64,000 bases of DNA, taken from assembly GCF_037969765.1 (NCBI RefSeq), contig NZ_CP150207.1, positions 1,536,001 through 1,600,000 of the forward strand, read 5' to 3'. Shown one piece after another: positions 53,680 through 61,521 of this stretch (position 1 is its first letter; each line of letters begins with the position of its first letter). Source of the stretch: Paenibacillus sp. FSL W8-0186 (GTDB lineage Bacteria; Bacillota; Bacilli; Paenibacillales; Paenibacillaceae). Position numbers and translations under genes: made by a program. Below the pieces are notes generated by a model, which was not told the DNA's origin, made no database searches, and worked only from the letters and a program-made list of their open reading frames with translations.

Positions 53680-55028
53680 GCCGAGGAGGGTATCTGCCTC
53701 TGCGCCGGGCTGTGCAGAAGGAACGGGCAGAGGCGATTAACCGCTCAAAGCGGAAATCTGCTGTGGAGTATCGGGCCGGATTTCAGGCCGGTTACCGGCT
53801 TGGGTTAGAGGAGGGGCAGCGCACTTTTGCCATTCCTTTTGAAGGCACGAGCATTGTTATTCCTACTTATAATCAAAAAGAGCTGCTTCTGCAGTGCATA
53901 GACAGTATCGAAGCTCATACAGAGCAGCCCTATGAAATTATCGTTGTTGACGATGGCTCTACAGACGGAACAGCTGAGGCGCTGCAGCGGCGAAGGGGCG
54001 CAATTCGCGTCGGCAGCCATCGCAAGAACTTAGGATTTGCTAGCGCTGTAAATACTGGATTGATGATGGCCAAGGGGCAAAAGATCGTGCTGTTAAATAA
54101 CGATGTTATCGTGTCTGAACGCTGGCTTAAGCAAATGCTCGCCGTACTGGAGAGCAATCCTAATGCGGCGATCGGTCCGGTTACGAATTATATCGGCGGC
54201 GAGCAGCAGATAGATACTGATTATGTCAGCCGATCGGAAATGGAATCTTTCGCGGCGAATTACAATGTGGCGGACAGATCCAAATGGCGGGAAACCGATC
54301 GGCTTGTAGGCTTTTGTGTATTATTTCGACGCGAGCTATTTGAAGAGGTTGGCTATTTTGATGAGGGATTTGAGGTTGGAAACTTTGAGGATGATGATTG
54401 GATGCTGCGCCTGCGGCTGCAGGGCAAGCATTTAATTATTGCGGGGGATACATTCGTCCATCATATCGGAAGCGTGACCATGAAGGGGCTCGGCGAAGAT
54501 CAATATTCAGTCGTGAATCATAGGAATGAGAGCCTCTTCCATGAGAAATGGGGAAAACCCTTTGAACTTGTTCAACGTTTGAATCCCCAAAAGGGCAGGC
54601 TCTGCCCTCGTAAATCCAGTGATTTTTTTCCGACGCATGTCTGGGTGGAAGGGGCTGGGAGGCTATTTTGGCTGGAGCACGGCGTTAAATATCCGTTCAT
54701 TGATACGTCGTCCGGTAACATGCCGAATAATCCGACTAGGCTATCGGTCATTGATTTGGTACAAATTCCTACGGGAACCAGGTATTCAAGGGGGAAATCC
54801 GCTTATCAGGAAAAAGGATTTGTGCGGGAGGGGGCGGTAGTTCGGTGCGGGAACGGCTATTTATATCAAGTCGATCAAGGCCGCCTGCGAGAAATTGCTT
54901 CAGATTATGCTTGCGGCCTTTGGGGTCTATCTATCGAGCCGGATCCTATTTCACCAGAGGAGTTGAGAAAGTTCGAGGAGGGCGTGCCGATCCTGCCGCC
55001 TCCCCGATTGAAATCGGAGGATCTATAA
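53676..55028 (+). CDS. GT2 glycosyltransferase, paralogue B2, tagged, with C-terminal beta domain
   Basis: This 450-residue protein has a basic N-terminus carrying the tag YRAGFQAGYRLGLEEG (32-47). A GT-A domain (about 55-300) has IVIPTYNQKELLLQCI, VVDDGSTDGT, LLNNDVIV and GNFEDDDWMLRLR. A C-terminal domain of ~140 residues looks beta-rich and has two similar turns (LFWLEHGVKYPFID and YLYQVDQGRLREIA). That last part resembles short propeller-like repeats of wall or surface proteins, but I cannot name it. It is a longer relative of the gene at 51094. GGAGGTGAATGG precedes the ATG. Confidence 0.86.
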   Translation: MSRGGYLPLRRAVQKERAEAINRSKRKSAVEYRAGFQAGYRLGLEEGQRTFAIPFEGTSIVIPTYNQKELLLQCIDSIEAHTEQPYEIIVVDDGSTDGTAEALQRRRGAIRVGSHRKNLGFASAVNTGLMMAKGQKIVLLNNDVIVSERWLKQMLAVLESNPNAAIGPVTNYIGGEQQIDTDYVSRSEMESFAANYNVADRSKWRETDRLVGFCVLFRRELFEEVGYFDEGFEVGNFEDDDWMLRLRLQGKHLIIAGDTFVHHIGSVTMKGLGEDQYSVVNHRNESLFHEKWGKPFELVQRLNPQKGRLCPRKSSDFFPTHVWVEGAGRLFWLEHGVKYPFIDTSSGNMPNNPTRLSVIDLVQIPTGTRYSRGKSAYQEKGFVREGAVVRCGNGYLYQVDQGRLREIASDYACGLWGLSIEPDPISPEELRKFEEGVPILPPPRLKSEDL

Positions 55029-55069
55029 ATCCCCGTTCATGGCAGTAACGGCGAGGGTGAGCCTCGCAT

Positions 55070-55135
55070 ATGCTGGAACAGGTGAAGCCGGGACCGATGC
55101 ACAATCATACTTTTGTACCCGGCATAATCGAGTAA
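55070..55135 (+). CDS. Possible 21-residue peptide gene
   Basis: ATG at 55070 is preceded by GAGGGTGAG with about 8-nt spacing. The frame encodes MLEQVKPGPMHNHTFVPGII plus a final Glu. It lies in the 123-bp gap inside the spore-surface operon. The ribosome site is fair but the length is minimal and no family is known, so this is only a candidate. Confidence 0.25.
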   Translation: MLEQVKPGPMHNHTFVPGIIE

Positions 55136-55151
55136 AGTAGGGGGAATCCCG

Positions 55152-55439
55152 GTGGAACAGAAGATCACAGAACTCATCATTCATTTGTCCCACTCACATG
55201 CGCAAATCGCGCGAATCCTCGATGCGGAGAGGCAGGTTGCAGTACGAATAGCGCAGATCATTCATGCTATTCCTGATGCTGAACCGGCTTTCGATGGGAC
55301 CGATGGGTTGATTGAAAGCGCAGGGCGGATTAACAAGAGTGTTGTCTCCTATTTGAATTCAATTGCCGAGCTGCAGGAAGCCATGGCGGAAAATTTGGAG
55401 CTCGTGGTCAAGGAGTTAAAAGATCAGGATGAAGAATAG
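55152..55439 (+). CDS. Small helical protein, paralogue 1 of 3
   Basis: This 95-residue protein starts at GTG with GGGGGA upstream. It is predicted to be almost all helix: a first helix LIIHLSHSHAQIARILDAE, a loop with IPDAEPAFDGTDG, and a second helix SVVSYLNSIAELQEAMAENL, ending in the acidic KELKDQDEE. The helix-1 core (A-R-I-L-D) and the helix-2 pattern LxxxQxAxAxxL recur in the next two genes. No known family was recognised. Three tandem relatives in a glycosyltransferase operon suggest a structural or scaffold role. Confidence 0.75.
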   Translation: MEQKITELIIHLSHSHAQIARILDAERQVAVRIAQIIHAIPDAEPAFDGTDGLIESAGRINKSVVSYLNSIAELQEAMAENLELVVKELKDQDEE

Positions 55440-55462
55440 GTTGCTAGAGTGAGGATGATATC

Positions 55463-55813
55463 ATGAGCAGAGAGCAGTCTTTTATGAATGTGTTGGATGC
55501 GGCAGCCAAGGTTCAATGGAATGTGGCTATGATTTTAGAGGCAAAGGCAGTAGAGGTTGAAAAAGCGCGCAACTGGATTATGAACCATGTGCACGGGGGG
55601 AGCTTCGAAAGCCACGAGAAGATGCTGTCAGAACCGCTCGATATTCATGAACAGCTGGTTGAAGTGATAGACGGGTTAACTAAGCTGCAGAGCGGTTTTA
55701 ACAGTAATTTGAAGGCTGTGCTTACATCCGATGAGGATGAGTCGGGCTCTGACGATGGCGGATTTGACGGATTATTCAGCGGTTCCTTTGATTTGGAGGA
55801 CACGGAGAAATGA
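55463..55813 (+). CDS. Small helical protein, paralogue 2 of 3, acidic tail
   Basis: This 116-residue protein has helix 1 VLDAAAKVQWNVAMILEAKA and helix 2 LVEVIDGLTKLQSGFNSNL, matching the neighbours. Its distinctive part is an acidic, Gly/Ser-rich tail (SDEDESGSDDGGFDG and then DLEDTEK), probably disordered. The tail is opposite in charge to the arginine-rich proteins of the same operon, which hints at electrostatic pairing. GTGAGGATGA precedes the ATG; the stop overlaps the next ATG (ATGA). Confidence 0.75.
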   Translation: MSREQSFMNVLDAAAKVQWNVAMILEAKAVEVEKARNWIMNHVHGGSFESHEKMLSEPLDIHEQLVEVIDGLTKLQSGFNSNLKAVLTSDEDESGSDDGGFDGLFSGSFDLEDTEK

Positions 55814-56163
55814 CAGCGGGTATCGGCTCTGTCGAGGCATCTAAGCTGCGGCTGATAGATTCGATTGCTAGGAGCCAAACAGCGATGGCGCGAATTTTGG
55901 ACAGTCTGGCGGATGTGACGGATCATTCGGCTGAGACGGCCCGCCATTTAGCTCATAATATCCAAGTTCTGGCCAGGTATCAGCAAGCCATTGCGCAAAC
56001 GGTATGCGGTATTAGACTGCATCAAGTACACTATGGAACTCCTTCAATGCCTTGGATTATGGATTCTTGTTACCCGGCAAACATCGCAGCCCGAGGAGTA
56101 CGGGAGGATTTAATCCATGTTAACGACCAAGACCCGGCGAAAACGCCGAACAAAGCTGGTTAG
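55810..56163 (+). CDS. Small helical protein, paralogue 3 of 3
   Basis: This 117-residue protein contains helix 1 LIDSIARSQTAMARILDSLA and helix 2 HLAHNIQVLARYQQAIAQTV, then a C-terminal segment of different character (HYGTPSMPWIMDSCYPANIA) without clear relatives here. It overlaps the previous gene by 4 bp and the following arginine-rich gene by 47 bp in another frame. Tight coupling suggests the set is made in fixed ratio. Function unknown. Confidence 0.74.
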   Translation: MTAGIGSVEASKLRLIDSIARSQTAMARILDSLADVTDHSAETARHLAHNIQVLARYQQAIAQTVCGIRLHQVHYGTPSMPWIMDSCYPANIAARGVREDLIHVNDQDPAKTPNKAG

Positions 56164-56479
56164 AAGAAAAACAGGTTTAAGGGGCAAACACAAACGATTA
56201 GTTAGACGCAGACGCAGGCATCTTGTCCGGAAATCGGGCCACAGAATCAGGCGTGTGCGATCGCGGCGGAAAAAAACGGCCGTTTCGCCGGCTCGCGCTG
56301 TAACTTCCCCAGCAGGGATTCCAGAGCAAGAACTGCCAGTTGATTTGCCAGCGCCCCCGGTACATGATCCGGCCTTGTTTCAACAGGCCTATGATGAAGC
56401 CTACCAGGAGGGATTCAATTCGGGATTCTCTAAAGGCTTTGAAGATGGCCATAAATTATCTTATAAGAATAGAGTTTGA
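56117..56479 (+). CDS. Arg/Lys-rich protein with C-terminal glycine-aromatic tag
   Basis: This 120-residue protein has no enzyme domain. Residues 1-54 are extremely basic (TRRKRRTKLVRRKTG, LVRRRRRHLVRKSG, RIRRVRSRRKKT). A Pro/Ala/Val-rich linker (about 55-88) follows, and the C-terminus carries the clearest copy of the tag, AYDEAYQEGF then NSGFSKGFEDG (91-111). GGGAGGA lies 6 nt before the ATG. It is the last gene before a terminator. It could be a spore-coat structural peptide whose head binds acidic partners and whose tail docks on enzymes with the same tag; this is inference. Confidence 0.78.
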   Translation: MLTTKTRRKRRTKLVRRKTGLRGKHKRLVRRRRRHLVRKSGHRIRRVRSRRKKTAVSPARAVTSPAGIPEQELPVDLPAPPVHDPALFQQAYDEAYQEGFNSGFSKGFEDGHKLSYKNRV

Positions 56480-56484
56480 CTGTA

Positions 56485-56525
56485 AGCGGGCTATTACTCC
56501 GGCACTACCGGGGAGGCCCGCTTTC
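56485..56525 (+). terminator. Terminator ending the 49173-56479 operon
   Basis: AGCGGGC (56485-56491) pairs with GCCCGCT (56516-56522) and encloses a second CCGG-CCGG hairpin. A short TTTCT follows. Efficiency may be moderate because the T tract is short. Confidence 0.7.
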
Positions 56526-56629
56526 TCGTGGCATTCGCCAATTTATGAGGTTTCCGGGTAGTCGTCCATGATGCACATGCCCTCCAAGCATATATTTATA
56601 CAGACCTAGGAAATTTCAATATAGATAGG

Positions 56630-57727
56630 ATGAATGCCTTGGAAATTTTGAATAATCCGGATACTAGCAAAGCCTACCAGGATGGGTTTCTTGAGGGCTA
56701 TAGGTTCGGCGGGTGCCAGGCTGTTCTGGAGCGAGTCTCTAAGCAAGAATCGCCCAGCAAAAGCAAATGCCGCGTCCTCTATGTTCCTCAAGGCTTCGAG
56801 GCGATCGATCGCGGGGTAGCGGAGGCGCTAAGCGAGCTGACGGAAGAGTCCGCTGTGGCCGCCCCTGGGTCCGCATTGGCTATGGCGGTCTCCTTCCGCC
56901 CTGACTTGGTCCTCGTAATGAATGGTCTCCATGTATTTCCTCCTGAGCATGAGGAGCAAATCCAGGCCATCCGCGGGCTGGGAATCCGTACGGCGATATG
57001 GTTTGTCGACGACCCCTATTTTACGGATGATACGGTTCGGATGGCTCCAGCCTATGATGAAGTATTTACGCATGAACTGGAATGCGTCGAGCTCTATCAG
57101 AGAATCGGCTGCCGGAGGGTTCATTATCTTCCGCTTGCGGCGAATCCGCAAATGTTTCGCCCGGTGCGTTCTTCACTGCAATACCATTACGATATTTGCT
57201 TTATCGGCAATGCTTTTTGGAACCGAGTAAAGCTATTTGATCAGATGGCTTCCTACCTGCAAGACAAAAAAGTGTTCATTGCGGGGCAGCATTGGGAGCG
57301 CCTGGCTAACTATGACCTGTTGTCCAGGTTCATTAGCAACAAATGGATCGAGCCAGAAGAGACGGTGTCGTACTATAACGGGGCCAAAATTGTTATTAAT
57401 CTTCATCGTCCTACGGAGGCCGGATCGGATAACCGGAATGGGCTGAACATTCCCGGGGGCTCGATTAATCCTAGAACCTATGAGATCGGCGGATGCGGAA
57501 CATTGCAAATGACGGATTGCCGGAGCGATTTGACACAGCACTATAAACCAGGGTATGACATTGAGACATTTGCTGATGCGGCTGAGCTTCAAGCTAAAAT
57601 CGATTATTATTTGAGCCACGATCATGAACGTATCCAAATGGCCTGGCGCGCCTTGTGGACGACTCGATCCAAGCATACGTTTCATCGGCGTATTACAAGT
57701 TTGCTTGCTGCATTGGAAATCAAGTAA
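56630..57727 (+). CDS. cgeB: CgeB-like glycosyltransferase 1, with glycine tag
   Basis: This 365-residue GT-B-type enzyme is of the CgeB family, known for modification of the outermost spore layer. Near the N-terminus is the tag AYQDGFLEGYRFGG (15-28). The core contains IRTAIWFVDDPYFTD, CRRVHYLPLAANP, CFIGNAFWNRV, and the C-terminal nucleotide-binding part NPRTYEIGGCGTLQMTD. The ribosome site is weak (GATAGG immediately before ATG). The next gene is a paralogue, so the pair arose by duplication. Donor sugar unknown. Confidence 0.86.
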   Translation: MNALEILNNPDTSKAYQDGFLEGYRFGGCQAVLERVSKQESPSKSKCRVLYVPQGFEAIDRGVAEALSELTEESAVAAPGSALAMAVSFRPDLVLVMNGLHVFPPEHEEQIQAIRGLGIRTAIWFVDDPYFTDDTVRMAPAYDEVFTHELECVELYQRIGCRRVHYLPLAANPQMFRPVRSSLQYHYDICFIGNAFWNRVKLFDQMASYLQDKKVFIAGQHWERLANYDLLSRFISNKWIEPEETVSYYNGAKIVINLHRPTEAGSDNRNGLNIPGGSINPRTYEIGGCGTLQMTDCRSDLTQHYKPGYDIETFADAAELQAKIDYYLSHDHERIQMAWRALWTTRSKHTFHRRITSLLAALEIK

Positions 57728-57764
57728 GCAACTAGCGACGCGATAATCAAGAGGGAGTGACGAT

Positions 57765-58898
57765 ATGTTCGTTCATTCGGATTTACAATCAACGGCTATA
57801 CGGGAAGGAGAAGCTCATGATTCAAGCAGGAGGGGAAGGGAGGCTGGGTTAAAGCATGGCTTCGAGGAGGGATATTTACGCGGGCGTGCAAAAGCGATCG
57901 TGGAGGCAGCCCCTATTCATTTCCCGAAAAGAGCTTTAAAGGTTCTCTATGTGTCCTCAGGCAAGGGCTTCCCTTATGCTCCCATCGATGAGGCCATTAT
58001 TGCGACTCTCCAAACGCTGGCAGCAGAAGTGAGCGTAGCGGGGCCCAAGCAGCCGGTGTCGGAACTTGCGTCGAGCTCTTTGCCTGATTTGATGCTTGTA
58101 CTGGATGGGATGGAGCTGCCTGTTGAGCAAGTAGACGCGGTACGTGCTAAAGGGATTCGAACCGCTATTTGGCTGACGGATGATCCTTATTACACGGATA
58201 TAACCATAAGAACTGCGCCTCATTATGATTATGTATTTACCTTGGAGCGCAATTGCCTGGATTTCTACCGTTCTGCAGGGTGCAACAATGTACATTATTT
58301 ACCTTTTGCAGCTCATGTAGGCCATTACCGCCCTACGTTAACCCGTTCCCCTGTTCGGCGTGCAATCAGTTTTATCGGCTCGGCCTACTGGAATCGGATT
58401 GAATTTTTGCAGCCGATCATTGGCGGCCTCATGGAAAAGGGCTTAACGATTAATGGAATTTGGTGGGACCGGCTGCCTGAATATGCATCCTATCCAGACC
58501 GGATTGAAATTGGTAAATGGATGGGGCCTGGCGAAACGGCAGAAGTATATAGCGGCTCAAAAATCGTGCTGAATATGCACCGTTCTCCTTATGATACGAC
58601 CGTAAATAACAATTCGGTCGGCCTTACGGCTGCATCTCCCAATCCCCGAACATTTGAAATCTCCGCCTGCGGAACATTGCAGCTTGCTGATGTGCGGGAT
58701 GACTTGGCCAGCTTCTATGTTCCAGGCCAGGAAATCGAGACCTTCAGCAATCCAAGCGAGCTGTACGACAAAGTTAATTTTTATTTGGATCATGAGACGG
58801 AGCGGCGTGAGATTGCGCTGCGCGCTTTGGAAAGAACGTATCGCGAGCATACGTATTCCCACCGACTTCATGAAATGCTCAGCCGGATATTTAGTTAG
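57765..58898 (+). CDS. cgeB: CgeB-like glycosyltransferase 2, with glycine tag
   Basis: This 377-residue paralogue of the previous gene shares IRTAIWLTDDPYYTD, CNNVHYLPFAAH, FIGSAYWNRIEF and NPRTFEISACGTLQLAD. Its N-terminus carries the tag GREAGLKHGFEEGYLRG (24-40). GAGGGAGTGA precedes the ATG. It lies 37 bp after the first copy and 63 bp before the GT4 gene. The two copies may add successive residues of one glycan; that is inference. Confidence 0.86.
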   Translation: MFVHSDLQSTAIREGEAHDSSRRGREAGLKHGFEEGYLRGRAKAIVEAAPIHFPKRALKVLYVSSGKGFPYAPIDEAIIATLQTLAAEVSVAGPKQPVSELASSSLPDLMLVLDGMELPVEQVDAVRAKGIRTAIWLTDDPYYTDITIRTAPHYDYVFTLERNCLDFYRSAGCNNVHYLPFAAHVGHYRPTLTRSPVRRAISFIGSAYWNRIEFLQPIIGGLMEKGLTINGIWWDRLPEYASYPDRIEIGKWMGPGETAEVYSGSKIVLNMHRSPYDTTVNNNSVGLTAASPNPRTFEISACGTLQLADVRDDLASFYVPGQEIETFSNPSELYDKVNFYLDHETERREIALRALERTYREHTYSHRLHEMLSRIFS

Positions 58899-58928
58899 CC
58901 GGTTTGTCATTACCGTACAGGGAGGTGA

Positions 58929-58958
58929 GGCTCTCCTTGCCCCTTAGAAGGAGAGGCC
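58929..58958 (+). promoter_or_regulatory. Hairpin that hides the ribosome site of the next GT4 gene
   Basis: CTCTCCTT (58931-58938) pairs with AAGGAGAG (58948-58955), with an outer GG-CC pair and a 9-nt loop. The right arm contains the GGAG ribosome site of the GT4 gene starting at 58962. Translation could be limited until the stem is opened, for example by ribosomes arriving from the upstream gene. Confidence 0.5.
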
Positions 58959-58961
58959 ATT

Positions 58962-60410
58962 ATGTCAAAATTGAAGAAGCTGTTGTTGTTCTCGCATATT
59001 TGCAACAAGAGGAATATTACAGGAGCGGAGAAGCTGCTGCTCTTTCTGGCCACGAGATTATCGCCTTATTTCCAGTGCGTCATCGTCGTTCCCAAAGAAG
59101 GACTGTTAACACGGCTAGCCGGCAGATGCGGCATAAGAACGATTGTACAGAATATTCCGCTCCTATACGGAATGTGTTTGCCTCATGAAGGTTTAGCGCA
59201 GCATGCCGACGATTTGCTGAGGGGAGCAGCGTTTAAAGAGACTTCCCGGCTTCTAGCCGCAGAACGGCCGGATTATGTACTAGTTAATACCAGCACCCAC
59301 GTGGTCCCGGCAATGGCAGCGAAATCTATGGGTGTCCCCGTTATTTGGCATATTACCGAAGTGATTGCCAGCAACGATTATACGGGAACTTCTATTCGAA
59401 ATATCGACCAGTACAGTGACTGGATTGTATGCATTTCGGAATCTGCAGCCGCCCCTTTCCGCGGTTGCTCTGCCGGGAAACTCCGAATATTATATCCTTC
59501 TTGGTCTTGGAGTGATTTTAACCCCCATATGTGGCCGCAGCTGCGCGAGCAGCAGAGACAGCAATGGAAAGTGAATTCCGATGACAGGGTGATTGGCTAT
59601 ATATCGTCTTTTTTGATCCCTGAGAAAGGTGCGGATCATTTTATCGAAGCAGCCCTGATACTGGCAGGGCAATATCAGCAGAGCAAATTTGTGATTATCG
59701 GCGCTGAATTGAGTAACCCGTTTTATCTTAAGCTTCGGCAAAGGATCACCGAATCCCCTTATGCGGAACGGTTCATATTTATCGATTATGTGTCAGATAT
59801 CGAATCAGCATTTAGCGCGATGGATGTGGTTATTGTCCCTAGTATGAAGGAGGAAGGCTTCGGCCTAACGGCGATGGAGGCCATGATCATGGAAAAGCCG
59901 GTCATTGCTTATGCTTCCGGAGGCCTGGAAGAAATATTGCGATTAACAGGAAATCAGCCGTTTCTCGCTCCTGTCGGAGAGTATTCCGAGCTTAGCGCAA
60001 GAGTATCCCGGTTCCTTGATGAGCCGGATTTAATAGAATCCGTCGGCCGCAACAACCGAATTCAGATTGAAGCCTGCTTCGGTCCTGAGGCTTATGAAGC
60101 TAATCTGCAGGCCATGTTGAACCATATTGGCCGCGCGACTCCTAGTGCGGTCCCTGTGGCAGATCTGCCTTCGCTTCGCCCCGTACGATCGAGTCCAAAG
60201 ACTCGGCGCAGGGCTAAAAAGGCCAGGCTGTTGCCCTCTGCGCGAAGACGGCTGCAGAGCATAAAGAGCCGAAAGCTCGTCATGAATCTGAAGCGTCTAA
60301 AACGGGGGCGTAGGGGAAGCGAGGCTCGAGTGAAACGCGGCGCGCGGAGTATACGCTCCATCCGGCGGGTTAGCCATATGCGAAGAAGAAAAGATAAGAA
60401 GAGACTGTGA
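58962..60410 (+). CDS. GT4 glycosyltransferase with long basic C-terminal tail
   Basis: This 482-residue protein has a GT-B domain (about 1-390) with GAEKLLLFLATRLS, VIWHITEVIAS, IGYISSFLIPEKGADHFI and the E-x7-E region VPSMKEEGFGLTAMEAM. A C-terminal tail of ~80 residues is very rich in Arg/Lys (KTRRRAKKARLLPSARRRL and RRVSHMRRRKDKKRL). Such tails are absent in ordinary GT4 enzymes and recur in this locus, suggesting targeting to an acidic coat component. AGGAGAGG precedes the ATG but is folded into a hairpin. Confidence 0.86.
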   Translation: MSKLKKLLLFSHICNKRNITGAEKLLLFLATRLSPYFQCVIVVPKEGLLTRLAGRCGIRTIVQNIPLLYGMCLPHEGLAQHADDLLRGAAFKETSRLLAAERPDYVLVNTSTHVVPAMAAKSMGVPVIWHITEVIASNDYTGTSIRNIDQYSDWIVCISESAAAPFRGCSAGKLRILYPSWSWSDFNPHMWPQLREQQRQQWKVNSDDRVIGYISSFLIPEKGADHFIEAALILAGQYQQSKFVIIGAELSNPFYLKLRQRITESPYAERFIFIDYVSDIESAFSAMDVVIVPSMKEEGFGLTAMEAMIMEKPVIAYASGGLEEILRLTGNQPFLAPVGEYSELSARVSRFLDEPDLIESVGRNNRIQIEACFGPEAYEANLQAMLNHIGRATPSAVPVADLPSLRPVRSSPKTRRRAKKARLLPSARRRLQSIKSRKLVMNLKRLKRGRRGSEARVKRGARSIRSIRRVSHMRRRKDKKRL

Positions 60411-60426
60411 ACAGGGAGATGAGAAA

Positions 60427-61521
60427 GTGAAGATAATGACGATCCTCGGAACACGTCCGGAAATTATTCGCCTCAGCTTGATTATTCCTCTGCTGGATCG
60501 TTATGCCGATAAGCATATACTCGTGCATACCGGGCAAAACTTCAATACCAGTCTTAGTGATATTTTTTTTCAAGAGCTCGGTCTCAGACAGCCGGATTAT
60601 ATTCTTAAAAACCGCAATACTACGCTAGGTCATCAACTGGCGGCCATGTTCTCGCAGATGGAATCGATATTAAGCGCGGAGCGGCCGGACCGGATCCTGC
60701 TTCTTGGTGATACGAACAGTGCGCTGTGCGCCATATTGGCTGAGCGGATGGGTATTCCCGTTGTCCATATGGAGGCAGGGAACCGCTGCTTTGATCTAGA
60801 GGTGCCTGAAGAGAAGAATCGCAAACTAATAGATACGATATCTACAATTAATATGCCTTATACCCCGCAAAGCAAGCAGCATCTCCTAGCGGAGGGGGTT
60901 CCGAGTAGGCGAATTATTTTGACGGGGAATCCGATCTATGAGGTCATGAAGCATTACGAGCCCTTCATTGCCAACAGCGATATACTGGATCGGCTGAAAC
61001 TCAAGCAGGGCCAGTATTTTCTGGTTACGACGCACCGTGCGGAGAATGTGGATCATCCCGGCCATTTGCAAGAGATCATGGAGGGATTGAACAAAGTAGC
61101 CGAGGCCCATGGCCAGCGTTTAATCTGCAGCATTCATCCCCGAACGAAGTCCCGGATCGACAGCGATTTGAAAATAAGAATGAATCCGTTAGTCGAGTTC
61201 CATGAGCCCTTCGGCTTCTTCGATTTCGTGAAGTTGGAGCGGCATGCCCGCTGCGCCTTAACAGATAGCGGTACCGTACAGGAAGAGTGCTGCATCATGC
61301 AAGTGCCCACGGTTACGATTCGCAGAACGACAGAACGGCCCGAAACCGTGGATTGCGGCAGCAACGTCGTATCCGGACTCGATTCACAGAGAATCGCGGC
61401 TGCAGTGGAGCTGATGATTGGTCTGGAGCGGTCCTGGTCTTGTCCCGAAGGATACTTGGAAGAACGAGTCTCGCAAAAGGTTGTTAAATTCGTGCTGGGG
61501 GGGAAGGTGAATGTTCACTAA
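60427..61521 (+). CDS. UDP-N-acetylhexosamine 2-epimerase, non-hydrolysing (WecB-like)
   Basis: This 364-residue GT-B fold epimerase inverts C2 of UDP-HexNAc. Motifs: ILGTRPEIIRLSLIIP at the N-terminus, LGDTNSALCAILAERMGIPVVHMEAGNRCFD, TTHRAENVD, and the C-terminal LTDSGTVQEECCIM. GTG is the start, preceded by GGGAGATGAG. It overlaps the next gene by 11 bp. With the following dehydratase and reductase it forms a three-gene set like FnlC/CapG or WbvD, so it may act on a 6-deoxy-L-hexosamine nucleotide and not on UDP-GlcNAc itself. Confidence 0.88.
   Translation: MKIMTILGTRPEIIRLSLIIPLLDRYADKHILVHTGQNFNTSLSDIFFQELGLRQPDYILKNRNTTLGHQLAAMFSQMESILSAERPDRILLLGDTNSALCAILAERMGIPVVHMEAGNRCFDLEVPEEKNRKLIDTISTINMPYTPQSKQHLLAEGVPSRRIILTGNPIYEVMKHYEPFIANSDILDRLKLKQGQYFLVTTHRAENVDHPGHLQEIMEGLNKVAEAHGQRLICSIHPRTKSRIDSDLKIRMNPLVEFHEPFGFFDFVKLERHARCALTDSGTVQEECCIMQVPTVTIRRTTERPETVDCGSNVVSGLDSQRIAAAVELMIGLERSWSCPEGYLEERVSQKVVKFVLGGKVNVH

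Noticed and set aside
58904..59188. 94-codon frame overlapping the start of the GT4 gene
   Set aside because: Despite an SD-like GGGAGGTGA upstream, it runs out of frame through conserved GT4 sequence.
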